From NCBI GenBank assembly GCA_964425695.1, contig CAYRNF010000006.1, positions 62,001 to 126,000 on the forward strand: a stretch of DNA of 64,000 nucleotides. The letters run 5' to 3'. The stretch's first letter is position 1. Every line of letters starts with the position of its first letter. This DNA is from JAKPBU01 sp964425695 (GTDB lineage Bacteria > Pseudomonadota > Gammaproteobacteria > Xanthomonadales > Xanthomonadaceae). Below, in pieces: positions 15,573-24,609 of the stretch. Made by a program: the position numbers and the translations under genes. The notes beneath the pieces are model-generated. The model saw only the letters and a program-made list of their open reading frames with translations. It searched no databases and had not been told where the DNA came from.

Positions 15573-16127
15573 ATGAACCCTTCCCCCAACCTCGTGCTGG
15601 TCGGTCCCATGGGGGCCGGCAAGACCTCGATCGGCAGGCGCCTGGCCGGGCGCTTCGGCCTGCCGTTCGTGGACGCCGACCGCGAGATCGAAGCGCGCAC
15701 CGGCGCCAGCGTCACCACGATCTTCGACTGCGAGGGCGAAGCGGGCTTCCGTGCGCGCGAAGGCGCGATCCTGGCGTCGCTGCTGGGCGGTAGCGGCCAG
15801 GTGCTGGCCACTGGCGGCGGCGCGGTGCTGGCACCGGGCAATCGCCAGTTGCTGCGCGAACGCGGCTTCGTGGTGCACCTGCACGCCAGCGTGGACGCGC
15901 AGCTGGCCCGCCTGGCCCGCGACCGCACCCGTCCGCTGCTGCAGCGGCCCGACCGCGAGGCGGTGCTGCGCCAGATGGCCGACGCGCGCGCGCCGCTGTA
16001 CGCGGAAGTCGCCGACCTGCACTACGACACCAGTCACCAGACCTGCACGGATGCGGCGGCGCGGCTGGCCGAACTGCTGGCCGATCGCTGGCAACAGCCG
16101 GCGCCGCCGGCCGGGGCGACACCATGA
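15573..16127 (+). CDS. aroK: Shikimate kinase
   Basis: Phosphorylates shikimate with ATP in aromatic amino-acid synthesis. 184 residues. Walker A GPMGAGKTSIGRRLA, shikimate-binding DADREIEARTGASVTTIFDCEGEAGFRARE, ATGGGAVL and the lid RDRTRPLL are all seen. The aroB start overlaps its stop by four bases, giving the usual aroK-aroB operon. A TAAGAT hexamer at 15559-15564 sits eight bases before the ATG and no ribosome site is obvious. Confidence 0.97.
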   Translation: MNPSPNLVLVGPMGAGKTSIGRRLAGRFGLPFVDADREIEARTGASVTTIFDCEGEAGFRAREGAILASLLGGSGQVLATGGGAVLAPGNRQLLRERGFVVHLHASVDAQLARLARDRTRPLLQRPDREAVLRQMADARAPLYAEVADLHYDTSHQTCTDAAARLAELLADRWQQPAPPAGATP

Positions 16128-17227
16128 GCACCGCCTACGTCGATGTCGCGGGCGCGCAGCCGTACCGCATCGCCATCGGCCCCGGTCTGCTGGCCGATGC
16201 GGCGGCCCTGGCCGCGCCGTGGCGCGGGCGCCATGCGTTGGTGGTGAGCGACAGCAACGTGGCGCCGCTCTACGCCGAGGCGCTGGAACGCGCCCTCGCA
16301 GGCGCGAAGCCCGACGCCCGCATCGCCCGCTTCGTGCTGCCGGCGGGCGAATCGGCGAAGACGCTGGACAACTTCGGCGCCTGCATCGACGCGCTGGCCG
16401 CACTGGGCGCCACCCGCGACGCCTGCGTGTATGCGCTGGGCGGCGGCGTGGTCGGCGACCTGGCCGGTTTCGCGGCGGCGTGCTGGATGCGGGGCGTGGA
16501 CTGCGTGCAGGTGCCCACCACGCTGCTGGCGATGGTGGATTCCTCCGTGGGCGGCAAGACCGCGGTGGACATCGCACACGGCAAGAACCTGGTCGGCGCC
16601 TTCCATCCGCCGCGCGCGGTGCTGGCGGACACGGGGACCCTGCGCACCCTGCCGCGGCGCGAACTGCGCGCAGGTCTGGCCGAGGTGGTGAAGTACGGCG
16701 CGATCGTCGACGCCGCGTTCCTCGACTGGCTCGACGCGCACGCCGATGCGCTGCTGGCGATGGACAACGCCGCCCTGGCCGAGGCGATCGCGCGCAGTTG
16801 CGCGCACAAGGCGGCGATCACCGAACGCGACCCGTTCGAACGCGGCGAGCGCGCCCTGCTCAACTTCGGCCATACCTTCGGCCATGCGATCGAAGCCGAG
16901 CAGGCCGCGCGCAGCGGCGGCACCTACGGCACCGGCCTGAACCACGGCGAGGCGGTGGCGGTGGGCATGGTGCTGGCGGCGCGCCTGTCGGCGCAGCTGG
17001 GGCTGGCCGCGGAGGACGACACCGCACGCCTGCACGGCCTGCTGGAACGCTTCGGCCTGCCCACCCGCCTGCCCGGGGGCCTGGATGCGGCCGCGCTGCT
17101 GGCGCGCATGCGGCTGGACAAGAAGGCCGCGGCGGACGGGCTGCGGTTCGTGCTGTGGGACGGGGCCGGGCGCGCACGCGTGGTGGCGGGCGTGGACGAG
17201 GACCAGGTGCTGCGCGTGCTCGGCTGA
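16124..17227 (+). CDS. aroB: 3-dehydroquinate synthase
   Basis: NAD- and metal-dependent cyclisation of DAHP to 3-dehydroquinate, second step of the shikimate pathway. 367 residues. Seen: LPAGESAKTLDNFGACIDAL, the nucleotide loop ALGGGVVGDLAGFAAACWMRGV, PTTLLAMVDSSVGGKTAVDIAHGKNLVGAFHPP, and the metal His residues in NFGHTFGHAIEAE and GLNHGEAVAVGM. It is coupled to aroK by an ATGA overlap. The domain order and length are normal. Confidence 0.98.
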   Translation: MSTAYVDVAGAQPYRIAIGPGLLADAAALAAPWRGRHALVVSDSNVAPLYAEALERALAGAKPDARIARFVLPAGESAKTLDNFGACIDALAALGATRDACVYALGGGVVGDLAGFAAACWMRGVDCVQVPTTLLAMVDSSVGGKTAVDIAHGKNLVGAFHPPRAVLADTGTLRTLPRRELRAGLAEVVKYGAIVDAAFLDWLDAHADALLAMDNAALAEAIARSCAHKAAITERDPFERGERALLNFGHTFGHAIEAEQAARSGGTYGTGLNHGEAVAVGMVLAARLSAQLGLAAEDDTARLHGLLERFGLPTRLPGGLDAAALLARMRLDKKAAADGLRFVLWDGAGRARVVAGVDEDQVLRVLG

Positions 17228-17326
17228 GCGGCCGGTCGCCGGCTGCGCAGACCAAGACAGGCACCCGCCCTGCCCGGCACAGGCCCCCGATCGCGGGACA
17301 ACGCAGCCCAGCGCCGGCACGGCCCC

Positions 17327-17332
17327 TACAAT
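17327..17332 (+). promoter_or_regulatory. -10-like hexamer of the WGR gene (leaderless start)
   Basis: TACAAT, seven bases before the ATG at 17340. No ribosome site intervenes. Confidence 0.5.
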
Positions 17333-17339
17333 GTGCGCC

Positions 17340-17594
17340 ATGCGCCTGCTTCTGCAACAACGTCCCGACGGCCGCGAAGCCCCGCGCTTCGTGCAGCTGC
17401 AACTGGAACGCGACCTGCTGGGCGGCTGGGCGCTGGTGCGCGAAACCGGCCAGATCGGCGGCCGCAGCACCGTGCGCCGCGAGCAGCACCTGGACCAGGC
17501 CGCCGCGATGGCCGCGCTGGAACATGCGCGCGACGCCCAGCTGAAGAAAGGATTCCAGCTGATGTTCGTCCAGGGTGCCGAAGCGCCCAGGTAG
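17340..17594 (+). CDS. WGR domain protein
   Basis: An 84-residue protein consisting of little more than a WGR-type domain. Here the core reads GGWALVRETGQIGGRSTVRREQHLDQAAAMAALEHARDAQLKKGF, where the family's WGRIG-like turn is replaced by TGQIGGRS. WGR domains occur in PARP-like and MolR-like proteins and bind nucleic acid ends in PARP1; free-standing bacterial versions have no assigned role. It is transcribed from its own -10-like hexamer and lies between aroB and hemE. Confidence 0.75.
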   Translation: MRLLLQQRPDGREAPRFVQLQLERDLLGGWALVRETGQIGGRSTVRREQHLDQAAAMAALEHARDAQLKKGFQLMFVQGAEAPR

Positions 17595-17648
17595 CCGAGC
17601 CTGACCACCCGTCCGGGCGCCGCACCGCAGGCGCGCAGGCGAACGCTC

Positions 17649-17665
17649 GGCGCGCGTAGCGCGCC
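17649..17665. terminator. GC hairpin between the WGR gene and hemE
   Basis: GGCGCGC-GTA-GCGCGCC is a perfect 7-bp stem. With no T-tract it may be a weak terminator or just a structural repeat. Confidence 0.35.
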
Positions 17666-17719
17666 CTGCGCACCGCAACACTCGCGACGTCCGGTTCCCA
17701 CCCTTACGAGAGCACGACC

Positions 17720-18808
17720 TTGTCCGCACCGCACCACGAAGACCCCGCCTCCAACAGCAGGTTCCTGCGCGCCCTGCGCCGCGAACCGGTGGACCGCACT
17801 CCCGTGTGGCTGATGCGCCAAGCCGGGCGCTACCTGCCGGAGTACCGCGCCACCCGCAAGGCCGCCGGCAGTTTCCTGGCCATGGCCAAGAACCCGGAGA
17901 TCGCCTGCGAAGTGACGCTGCAGCCGCTGCGCCGCTACGACCTGGATGCGGCGATCCTGTTCTCCGACATCCTCACCATCCCCGACGCGATGGGCCTGGG
18001 CCTGTACTTCGTCGAGGGCGAAGGTCCCAAGTTCGAGCGCACCGTGCGCACCCCCGCCGATGCGGCCAACCTGGCCGTGCCGGACATGGAAACCGAGCTG
18101 CGCTACGTGATGGACGCCGTGCGCACCATCCGGCGGGAACTGGATGCGAAGGTGCCGCTGATCGGCTTCTCCGGCAGCCCGTGGACGCTGGCGTGCTACA
18201 TGGTCGAAGGCAGCGGGAGCAAGGACTTCGCGCGGATTAAGGCGCTGGCGCTCAACGATCCAGACACCCTGCACCGGCTGCTGACGGTCAATGCCGACGC
18301 GGTGATCGCCTACCTGTCCGCACAGCGCGCGGCGGGCGCACAGGCGCTGCAGGTCTTCGACACCTGGGGCGGCGTGCTGAGCCCCGCGATGTACCGCGAA
18401 TTCTCCCTGCCCTACCTGCAGCGCATCGCCGCGGCGCTGGGACGCGACGCCGCAGGCGAGCGCGTGCCGCTGATCCTGTTCGGCAAGGGCAACGGCGCCT
18501 ACCTGGCCGAACTTTCCGAGAGCGGCGCGGACGCGCTGGGCGTGGACTGGCTGACCTCGCTGGAAGACGCGGCGGCGCGCTGCCGGGGCAAGGTCGCGCT
18601 GCAGGGCAACCTGGACCCGGCGACGCTGTACGGTTCGCCCGATGCGATCCGCCGCGAAGTGCGCGCCGCGCTGGACAGCTACCGCGCCGGCAACGGCGGC
18701 TCGCGCGAGGGCCACGTCTTCAACCTGGGCCACGGCATGTCGCCGGACATGGATCCCGAGCACGTGGCGGTGCTGGTGGACGAGGTGCACGCCTACAGCG
18801 CGCGATGA
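17720..18808 (+). CDS. hemE: Uroporphyrinogen decarboxylase (TTG start)
   Basis: Removes four carboxyl groups from uroporphyrinogen III to make coproporphyrinogen III in haem synthesis. 362 residues from a TTG. Family landmarks: RTPVWLMRQAGRYLPEYRATR near the N terminus, FSDILTIPDAMGLGLYF with the essential Asp, GFSGSPWTLACYMVEG, and GHGMSPDMDPEHVAVLVDEVH at the end. The TTG at 17720 gives the expected family start; no in-frame ATG comes before conserved sequence. It is followed by a HAD phosphatase 34 bases downstream. Confidence 0.96.
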   Translation: MSAPHHEDPASNSRFLRALRREPVDRTPVWLMRQAGRYLPEYRATRKAAGSFLAMAKNPEIACEVTLQPLRRYDLDAAILFSDILTIPDAMGLGLYFVEGEGPKFERTVRTPADAANLAVPDMETELRYVMDAVRTIRRELDAKVPLIGFSGSPWTLACYMVEGSGSKDFARIKALALNDPDTLHRLLTVNADAVIAYLSAQRAAGAQALQVFDTWGGVLSPAMYREFSLPYLQRIAAALGRDAAGERVPLILFGKGNGAYLAELSESGADALGVDWLTSLEDAAARCRGKVALQGNLDPATLYGSPDAIRREVRAALDSYRAGNGGSREGHVFNLGHGMSPDMDPEHVAVLVDEVHAYSAR

Positions 18809-18842
18809 CGCGCGCGCCCGCCGGGCCGTGCAGGCAGCGCCG

Positions 18843-19505
18843 ATGACCGTTGCCCTGTTCGATTTCGACGGCACGATCACCACGCACGAAACCATGCCGG
18901 CCTTCGTGCGCGGGTCGGTGCGCGCGCACCGCTTGCTGGCCGGCTACGCGCTGCTGTTCCCGCTGCTGGCGGGGTATCGGCTCAGGATCGTGTCCGCCTG
19001 CCTGCTGCGCGCATGGATCGTGCGGCTGGCATACGCCGGGACACCGGCCGCGGAGCTGGAACGCCACGGCCGCGCCTTCGCGCACGACGCGCTGGACAAG
19101 GTGCTGCGCCCCGAGGCGATGGCGCGGATCGCCTGGCACCGCGCGCAGGGCCACACCGTGGCGATCGTCTCCGGCGGGCTGGACGCGTACCTGCGCCCGT
19201 GGGCCGAACGCCATGGCCTGGACGTCATCTGTTCGTCGCTGGAGCAGCGCGACGGCGTGCTCACCGGCCGCTACGCCGGCCCGCAGTGCGTGCGCGAACA
19301 CAAGGTGCGCGCCGCGCGGGACAGGCTGGGCATCGCGCCGGGCCGGCGCGTGTTCGCCTACGGCGATACGCCCGAGGATCACGCGATGCTGGCGATGGCC
19401 ACCGATCCGTTCTACCGCGCGATGCCGGCGCCGGGCGACGCGCCTGGCTGCGCGGGGCCCGCGGCGCACCGGCCCCTCGACACGCGCGGGACCGGCACGG
19501 GGTGA
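18843..19505 (+). CDS. HAD-IB family phosphatase (SerB-like)
   Basis: A 220-residue haloacid dehalogenase phosphatase of subfamily IB. Motif I is FDFDGTIT (nucleophile and acid Asp), motif II SGG in VAIVSGGLDAYL, motif III a Lys in EHKVRAARDRL, motif IV GDTPEDHAML. The cap contains a hydrophobic stretch LAGYALLFPLLAGYRLRIVSACLL that is common in this subgroup. The substrate may be a phospho-amino acid or phospholipid headgroup; it cannot be assigned. The last 25 residues are low-complexity. It ends just before the convergent sensor kinase. Confidence 0.83.
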   Translation: MTVALFDFDGTITTHETMPAFVRGSVRAHRLLAGYALLFPLLAGYRLRIVSACLLRAWIVRLAYAGTPAAELERHGRAFAHDALDKVLRPEAMARIAWHRAQGHTVAIVSGGLDAYLRPWAERHGLDVICSSLEQRDGVLTGRYAGPQCVREHKVRAARDRLGIAPGRRVFAYGDTPEDHAMLAMATDPFYRAMPAPGDAPGCAGPAAHRPLDTRGTGTG

Positions 19506-19521
19506 GGCGTACGGCGCGGGG

Positions 19522-22500
19522 CTAGTCGCCCCGCAGCGCCTGCGCCATGGCGTCCGCCAGCATCGCGCCGGTCAGCGGCTTGCGCAGGAAACCGTCGAAG
19601 CCTGCGGCGCGCGCCAGCGGTTCGGCATCGGCGTCGGCGCGGGCGGTCACGGCGAGGAGCGGCTGCGCGAACCCCTGCGCACGCAGCTGCCGCGCGAGCG
19701 CCAGTCCGTCGATGCCGGGCAGGTCCAGGTCCAGCAGGCCCAGGTCGAAACGGCCGGTGGCCACCTCGGCCAGCGCTGCCAGCCCGTGCGCGGCGTGGAC
19801 GACGGCGTGGCCCTGCGCGCGCAGCAGTCCCGCCAGCACGTCGGCCACGGTGGGATCGTCTTCGACCAGCAGCAGGCGCAGCGGCCCGGGGGCGCTTGCG
19901 GTTTGCGGCGGGCCGGGCACGGGCTCTTGCACCGCGCGCACATGCGGCAGCGGCAGGTCCACGACGAAGCGCGTGCCCTGGCCCAGCGTGCTCTCGACCG
20001 CGATCCGCCCGCCCATGGCCGCGGCCAGTTCCTGGCTGATCGCAAGGCCCAGCCCGCTGCCGCCGTAGCGCGCCGCGGTGCGCGCGCCTTCGGCCTGTTC
20101 GAAGCGCCGGAACAGGCGCTGCTGCTGTTCCGCGCTCAGGCCGGGCCCGCTGTCGGCCACGGCGAAGCGCACGCCACCGCCCGGCAACGGCAGCGCTTCG
20201 AGCGAGACGAACCCGCGCTCGGTGAACTTGATCGCGTTGCCGACCAGGTTCATCAGGATCTGCGCGACGCGGGTGCGGTCGCCCTGCAGCGCCACCGGCG
20301 CGTCCGCGGCGACCTGGTCGGCGAACGCCAGCCCGCCCCGCTCCGCCAGCGGCGCCATCAGCCCGGCCACCTCGCGCACCAGCGCGCGCAGGTCGAAGGC
20401 GCCGCTGTCCAGCTGCAGCTTGCCGGCTTCGATCCGCGACAGGTCCAGCGCGTCGTTGACCAGCCGCAGCAGGTGTTCGCCGGCGCGGCGGATGGCTTCG
20501 ACATGGCTGCGCTGTCGCGGTTCCAGGCGGCTGGCCAGCAGCAGTTCGCTCATGCCCAGCACGCCGGTCATGGGGGTACGGACCTCGTGGCCGAGCGTGG
20601 CCAGGAACCGGGTCTTGGCCTCCGACGCCTGTTCGGCCAGCGCCTGCCGCTGTCGCGCCATCTGCCAGGCGTGGCGCCGCTTCAGGCGCACCCGGTACGC
20701 GAACGCAGACCAGCCCAGCAGCAGCGCCGCCGCCAGCGCGAACAGCGCGATGGCCCACGGCGTGCGCCACCACGGCGGCGGCATGCGCAGATCCAGCAGC
20801 CTGGGGGCGCTCCAGTCGCCGTCGGCGGTGCGCGCCTGCACTTCCAGCCGATAGCGTCCGGGCGCCAGGCTCGCCAGCAGCCGCTCGCCGCTCGCGCCGG
20901 TATGCACCCAGCCCTGGTCGTAGCCGTGCAGCCGGAACCGGTAGCGGTGCGCGTGCGCGTTGGTGAACGACAGCAGGCGCGCGACGATGCGCAGGTCGCG
21001 ATCGTCCGGTTCCAGCAGCAGCGTGCCGGTGCGCGACAGCTCCACCCGGCGATCGCCGCGGCGCACGTCCACCGAAGCGATGGCCAGCGTGGGCGTGCCG
21101 TCGCGCCATGCCACCTGGCGCGGGTGGAACAGCAGCAGCCCGTCCGCGGTGCCCAGCGCCACGTAGCCCAGCGGCGAGATCTGGATCGGGACCTTGCTGA
21201 ACTCCTGGCTCGGCAACCCGTCGCGCACGCCGTACACGCGCAGCCGGCGGCGCTGCGGGTCGTAGCGCACCAGTCCGCGCAGGGTGGGCGCCCACAGGTC
21301 CCCGCTGCCGTCCACCGCCACCCCGGCGGGCATCACCAGCGGCATTCCCTGCGCGGGCCCCACCTGGGTCGCCGGATGCAGGCGCTCGCCGTCCCAGCGG
21401 TAGCCCGACAGCATGCCCATGCTGGCCAGCCAGACCGTGTCGCGCGCCGCCAGCGCGAATCCGGCCAGCGGCATCCGCGGCGCACCCGGCACCGGCTCCA
21501 GCCGGCGCGCGCCGGCGTTCCACATCGACAGCCCCGCGCTGCCGGCCACCCAGGTGCCGCCGTCCGGCGCGGTGCCGACCTGGCGGATGATGTCGTCCGC
21601 GCCCAGGCCGCGGCCATCGCCGGCATGCAGCCGGTCCAGCGTGCGACCTTCGCGGTCGCGGATCTGCAGGCTGGTGTCGTCGGTCGCCCAGACCGAACCG
21701 TCGGGACGTACAGACACGCTGACCGTGCCGCCGGGCGCCGGATCGGACGCATCGCCAACAGTCCAGGTCCGCCGCAGGCCGGTGGCCGGTGCCAGCCGCA
21801 CCAGCTTGCCGTTGCATCCCACCCACACGCTGCGGTCCGCGGCTTCGGCCACGGACCGCAGCAGGTCGGCGCCGCAGACCGCACGCGCCACGTGGCGGAT
21901 GCGGCCGGTGGACGGATCCAGGCTGTCGAGCACGCCGCCGCTGCCCACCAGCCACAGCGTGCTGTCGTGCGAAGGCGCCACGGCATGCACAAACGCGTTG
22001 GCGGGCGTTTCCGGGTCGTCCACGCGACGCGTCAGCAGGCTGAAGTCGCGCCAGTTCGAAGGCAGGTACCACAGGCCCGCGTCCCAGCTGGCGAACCACA
22101 GCCCGCCTTCCTTGTCCTGGTGGGTGAACGACCACTGCGGCCGCACGGTGCCGCGGCTGGTCTGGCTGTACAGAGGCACGTGGCGCACCGCCCCGCGGAG
22201 TTCCATAGCCAGGCCGCTGCGCGTGTCCAGCCAGCGGTTGCCCTGCGTGTCTTGCAGCATCACGTGCAGCGCCTTGCCTTCCAGCACCGGGTCGGCATAC
22301 GGCAACGCGACGAAGCGCCCGTCCGCCAGGCGCCCGGTGGGGCGGCCCTGCACGTACAGCCACAGGGTGCCGGATGCGTCCAGCGACAACCCGTCGATGC
22401 GCTGGCTGCCGCTGGGCACGGCCACGCGCCGCAACGTGCGGCCATCCCAGCGCGCCAGGCCGCCCAGGGTGGCGATCCACAGCACGCCCTGCCGGTCGAA

Positions 22501-23136
22501 CTTCAGCGCGGGCACGCCGTCCGCGGGCAGGCTGGACGCATCGCCGGCGCGGTGCGCGAAACGCCGGATCCGGACGCCATCGGGTGCGAGCCGGTACAGC
22601 CCGCCATCGGCGGTGCCGAACCACAGCGCGCCGTCGGGCGCGGACTGGATGCTCCACACGTTGTTGCTGGCGATCTGCGGATGGCTGCGCCGGTCGTAGT
22701 AGCGGAACGTGCGCCGCTGCGGATCCAGCACCGCAAGCCCCGCGCCGGCGGTGCCCACCCACACGCGGTCGCGCGCGTCCACGTGCACTGCGCCGATGTC
22801 GTTGTCGCGCAGGCCGCTGCCCACCTGCCAGACGCGGAAGCCGACGCCGTCGTAGCGCGCCAGGCCGTCGCGCGTCGCGATCCACAGGTAACCCTGGCGA
22901 TCGGAATCCAGGCCCTGGATGGTGTTGGAAGGCAGCCCGTCCAGCACGCTGAACTGGCGCGGGTGCGGCGTGTCCAGGGCGGCGGCGTGCACCTGCAGGG
23001 CGAGCACCAGGGCCGCCACGAATGCCAGCAGCCATGCGATGCGCCGTGGGCCGCGCGATGCGCGCGCCGCATGCGGCGCCGCGTCGCGTGCGCGCAGCCT
23101 GCCCGCCTCCGGCCTCCGGCCGCGTGCCGCCTCCAT
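19522..23136 (-). CDS. Giant beta-propeller hybrid histidine kinase
   Basis: A 1204-residue membrane sensor of the hybrid two-component family. Order: signal/transmembrane helix near residues 33-50; about 14 Reg_prop repeats forming two periplasmic seven-bladed propellers (LWIATRDGLARYDG-like units); a Y_Y_Y domain (HRYRFRLHGYDQGWVHTG); a transmembrane helix about 792-814; HisKA with His850 in GHEVRTPM; HATPase with ILMNLVGNAIKFT, DSGPGL and GGSGLGLAI; and a C-terminal receiver with Asp1136 in LLDLDLPG. Unlike many Bacteroides relatives it has no DNA-binding HTH and no Hpt domain, so an external phosphotransfer partner is expected. GGAG six bases upstream supports the ATG at 23136. Confidence 0.93.
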   Translation of the reverse strand: MEAARGRRPEAGRLRARDAAPHAARASRGPRRIAWLLAFVAALVLALQVHAAALDTPHPRQFSVLDGLPSNTIQGLDSDRQGYLWIATRDGLARYDGVGFRVWQVGSGLRDNDIGAVHVDARDRVWVGTAGAGLAVLDPQRRTFRYYDRRSHPQIASNNVWSIQSAPDGALWFGTADGGLYRLAPDGVRIRRFAHRAGDASSLPADGVPALKFDRQGVLWIATLGGLARWDGRTLRRVAVPSGSQRIDGLSLDASGTLWLYVQGRPTGRLADGRFVALPYADPVLEGKALHVMLQDTQGNRWLDTRSGLAMELRGAVRHVPLYSQTSRGTVRPQWSFTHQDKEGGLWFASWDAGLWYLPSNWRDFSLLTRRVDDPETPANAFVHAVAPSHDSTLWLVGSGGVLDSLDPSTGRIRHVARAVCGADLLRSVAEAADRSVWVGCNGKLVRLAPATGLRRTWTVGDASDPAPGGTVSVSVRPDGSVWATDDTSLQIRDREGRTLDRLHAGDGRGLGADDIIRQVGTAPDGGTWVAGSAGLSMWNAGARRLEPVPGAPRMPLAGFALAARDTVWLASMGMLSGYRWDGERLHPATQVGPAQGMPLVMPAGVAVDGSGDLWAPTLRGLVRYDPQRRRLRVYGVRDGLPSQEFSKVPIQISPLGYVALGTADGLLLFHPRQVAWRDGTPTLAIASVDVRRGDRRVELSRTGTLLLEPDDRDLRIVARLLSFTNAHAHRYRFRLHGYDQGWVHTGASGERLLASLAPGRYRLEVQARTADGDWSAPRLLDLRMPPPWWRTPWAIALFALAAALLLGWSAFAYRVRLKRRHAWQMARQRQALAEQASEAKTRFLATLGHEVRTPMTGVLGMSELLLASRLEPRQRSHVEAIRRAGEHLLRLVNDALDLSRIEAGKLQLDSGAFDLRALVREVAGLMAPLAERGGLAFADQVAADAPVALQGDRTRVAQILMNLVGNAIKFTERGFVSLEALPLPGGGVRFAVADSGPGLSAEQQQRLFRRFEQAEGARTAARYGGSGLGLAISQELAAAMGGRIAVESTLGQGTRFVVDLPLPHVRAVQEPVPGPPQTASAPGPLRLLLVEDDPTVADVLAGLLRAQGHAVVHAAHGLAALAEVATGRFDLGLLDLDLPGIDGLALARQLRAQGFAQPLLAVTARADADAEPLARAAGFDGFLRKPLTGAMLADAMAQALRGD

Positions 23137-23290
23137 GCGAAGCTCCCCTGCCTTCCCGGCAGGCATGCTCGCAATGCAGCGTTGCGCGCGCAAGCGGCGG
23201 GGTTCACGCGGCGGCGCCTAGAATCGCCCGGTCGCGCGCGGCACCCGCCGCTCGCGGCGCAGCCACGGCCCGCGGGAGGAGCCACGCCCC

Positions 23291-24019
23291 ATGCGCATCC
23301 GGCACGTCATTGCCCTGCTGTCCTGGCTGGCGCTTGCCCCCGTGGTGCACGCGCAGGCGGAGCGCCATGTCCTGGACCCGGTGCACACGCGGGTGATGTT
23401 CTCGGTCAGCCATGCCGGCTTCTCCGATGCGATCGGCACGGTGTCCGGCAGTACCGGCGAACTGTGGTTCGACCCCGATGACTGGTCGAGCGCGCGGCTC
23501 AGCGCGCGCGTGCCCATCGCGCGGGTGGATCTGGGCGACGCGAAGTGGAACCAGGCCACGCTGGCGCGCAACCTGCTCGATGCCGCGACCCATCCGGAGG
23601 CGACCTTCGTCTCCACCCGCGTCGAACCGCGCGACGCCAACCGCGCCACCGTGCATGGCCTGCTGACCCTGCGCGGCGTGACCCGCGAGGTGGCACTGGA
23701 GGTGACCCTCAATGCCGCCAAGCGCCACCCGCTGCCGCCGTTCCGGCGCACGGTCGGCTTCAGCGCCACCACCTCGCTGAGCCGCAAGGACTTCGGCATC
23801 AGCGCCTGGTCCAGCATGATCGGCGACACGGTGCAGCTGCGGATCGAAGCCGAAGCGACCCGCGCGCGTGGCGATGGCGATGTCGAAAGCGGTACGCCGC
23901 CCGCCGCGCCGGCTGCGGAAGCGGAGGCGGCGGCAGACGACGCTGCGGCGCCGCCGCCCGAGCCTGTGCCCACCGAACCCCCGGCCGAAGCCGACACGCC
24001 ACCGGATCCCGAGCCATGA
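23291..24019 (+). CDS. YceI-family periplasmic protein with acidic tail
   Basis: A 242-residue exported lipocalin-like YceI protein. Signal peptide to about residue 22 (VVHAQA), then HVLDPVHTRVMFSVSHAGFSDAIGTVSGSTGELWFDPDDW, LTLRGVTREVALEVTLN and ISAWSSMIGDTVQLRIEAEA, covering the domain. YceI proteins bind isoprenoid chains such as ubiquinone precursors; the ligand here is unknown. The last 45 residues are an Ala/Pro/Glu/Asp-rich tail not part of the fold. Its stop overlaps the cytochrome start by four bases. A TAGAAT hexamer at 23219-23224 may be its -10. Confidence 0.9.
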   Translation: MRIRHVIALLSWLALAPVVHAQAERHVLDPVHTRVMFSVSHAGFSDAIGTVSGSTGELWFDPDDWSSARLSARVPIARVDLGDAKWNQATLARNLLDAATHPEATFVSTRVEPRDANRATVHGLLTLRGVTREVALEVTLNAAKRHPLPPFRRTVGFSATTSLSRKDFGISAWSSMIGDTVQLRIEAEATRARGDGDVESGTPPAAPAAEAEAAADDAAAPPPEPVPTEPPAEADTPPDPEP

Positions 24020-24609
24020 CCCTGAAGAACACCGCCGACCGCTGGGGCGCCGTGAGCCAGGCGTTCCACTGGATCATCGTGCTGCTGATCCTGGGCCTTG
24101 CGGTGGTGGGCCTGACTCTGGACGAGCTGCCGCGCTCCCCCAAGTATTTCTGGGTCTACACGGCGCACAAGTCGATGGGCATCACCGTGCTGGCGCTGAT
24201 GCTGCTGCGCCTGGGCTGGCGGCTGTACGCCGGCGCGCCGGCGCCGGTCCCCGGCACGCCCGCCTGGCAGCGCGCGGCCGCGGCGCTGAGCCACTGGGGG
24301 CTGTACGGGCTGGCCATCGCCATGCCGCTGTCGGGCTGGCTGTACGACTCGGCCAGCGGCCTGCGGCCGTTCGAATGGTTCGGCCTGTTCCCCATGCCCA
24401 AGCTGGTGCCGCCCAGCGAATCGCTGGCCGACGCCGCGCACGACTGGCACGAAACCCTGTTCTGGGTGCTGGTGGCGCTGATCGCGGTGCACGCCGGCGC
24501 GGCGCTGTACCACCACCTCTTCCGTCGCGATGCCACCCTGGCGCGGATGCTTCCGCGCGGCTGGGTGGCCGCGCCCACCACGCAGGAGTCCGCCCGCCAT
24601 GTCGACTAG
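24016..24609 (+). CDS. Cytochrome b561
   Basis: A 197-residue four-helix diheme membrane cytochrome of the bacterial b561 (CybB-like) family that passes electrons to or from quinones. The first haem ligand is in SQAFHWIIVLLI, then HKSMGITVLALMLLRLGWRL, a third helix LSHWGLYGLAIAMPLSGWLYD, and DWHETLFWVLVALIAVHAGAALYHHLFRRD. It is sandwiched between two yceI genes with overlaps at both ends (ATGA; 11 bp), so one transcript makes all three. Confidence 0.93.
   Translation: MTLKNTADRWGAVSQAFHWIIVLLILGLAVVGLTLDELPRSPKYFWVYTAHKSMGITVLALMLLRLGWRLYAGAPAPVPGTPAWQRAAAALSHWGLYGLAIAMPLSGWLYDSASGLRPFEWFGLFPMPKLVPPSESLADAAHDWHETLFWVLVALIAVHAGAALYHHLFRRDATLARMLPRGWVAAPTTQESARHVD

Noticed and set aside
16034..18895. 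A 953-codon minus-strand open frame over aroB and hemE
   Set aside because: It is antisense to two complete, recognised enzymes and shows no domain.
18850..23481. A 1543-codon plus-strand open frame opposite the histidine kinase
   Set aside because: High GC makes stop codons rare; its composition is mostly Arg/Ala/Pro/His with no domain, and the minus strand carries a complete kinase.
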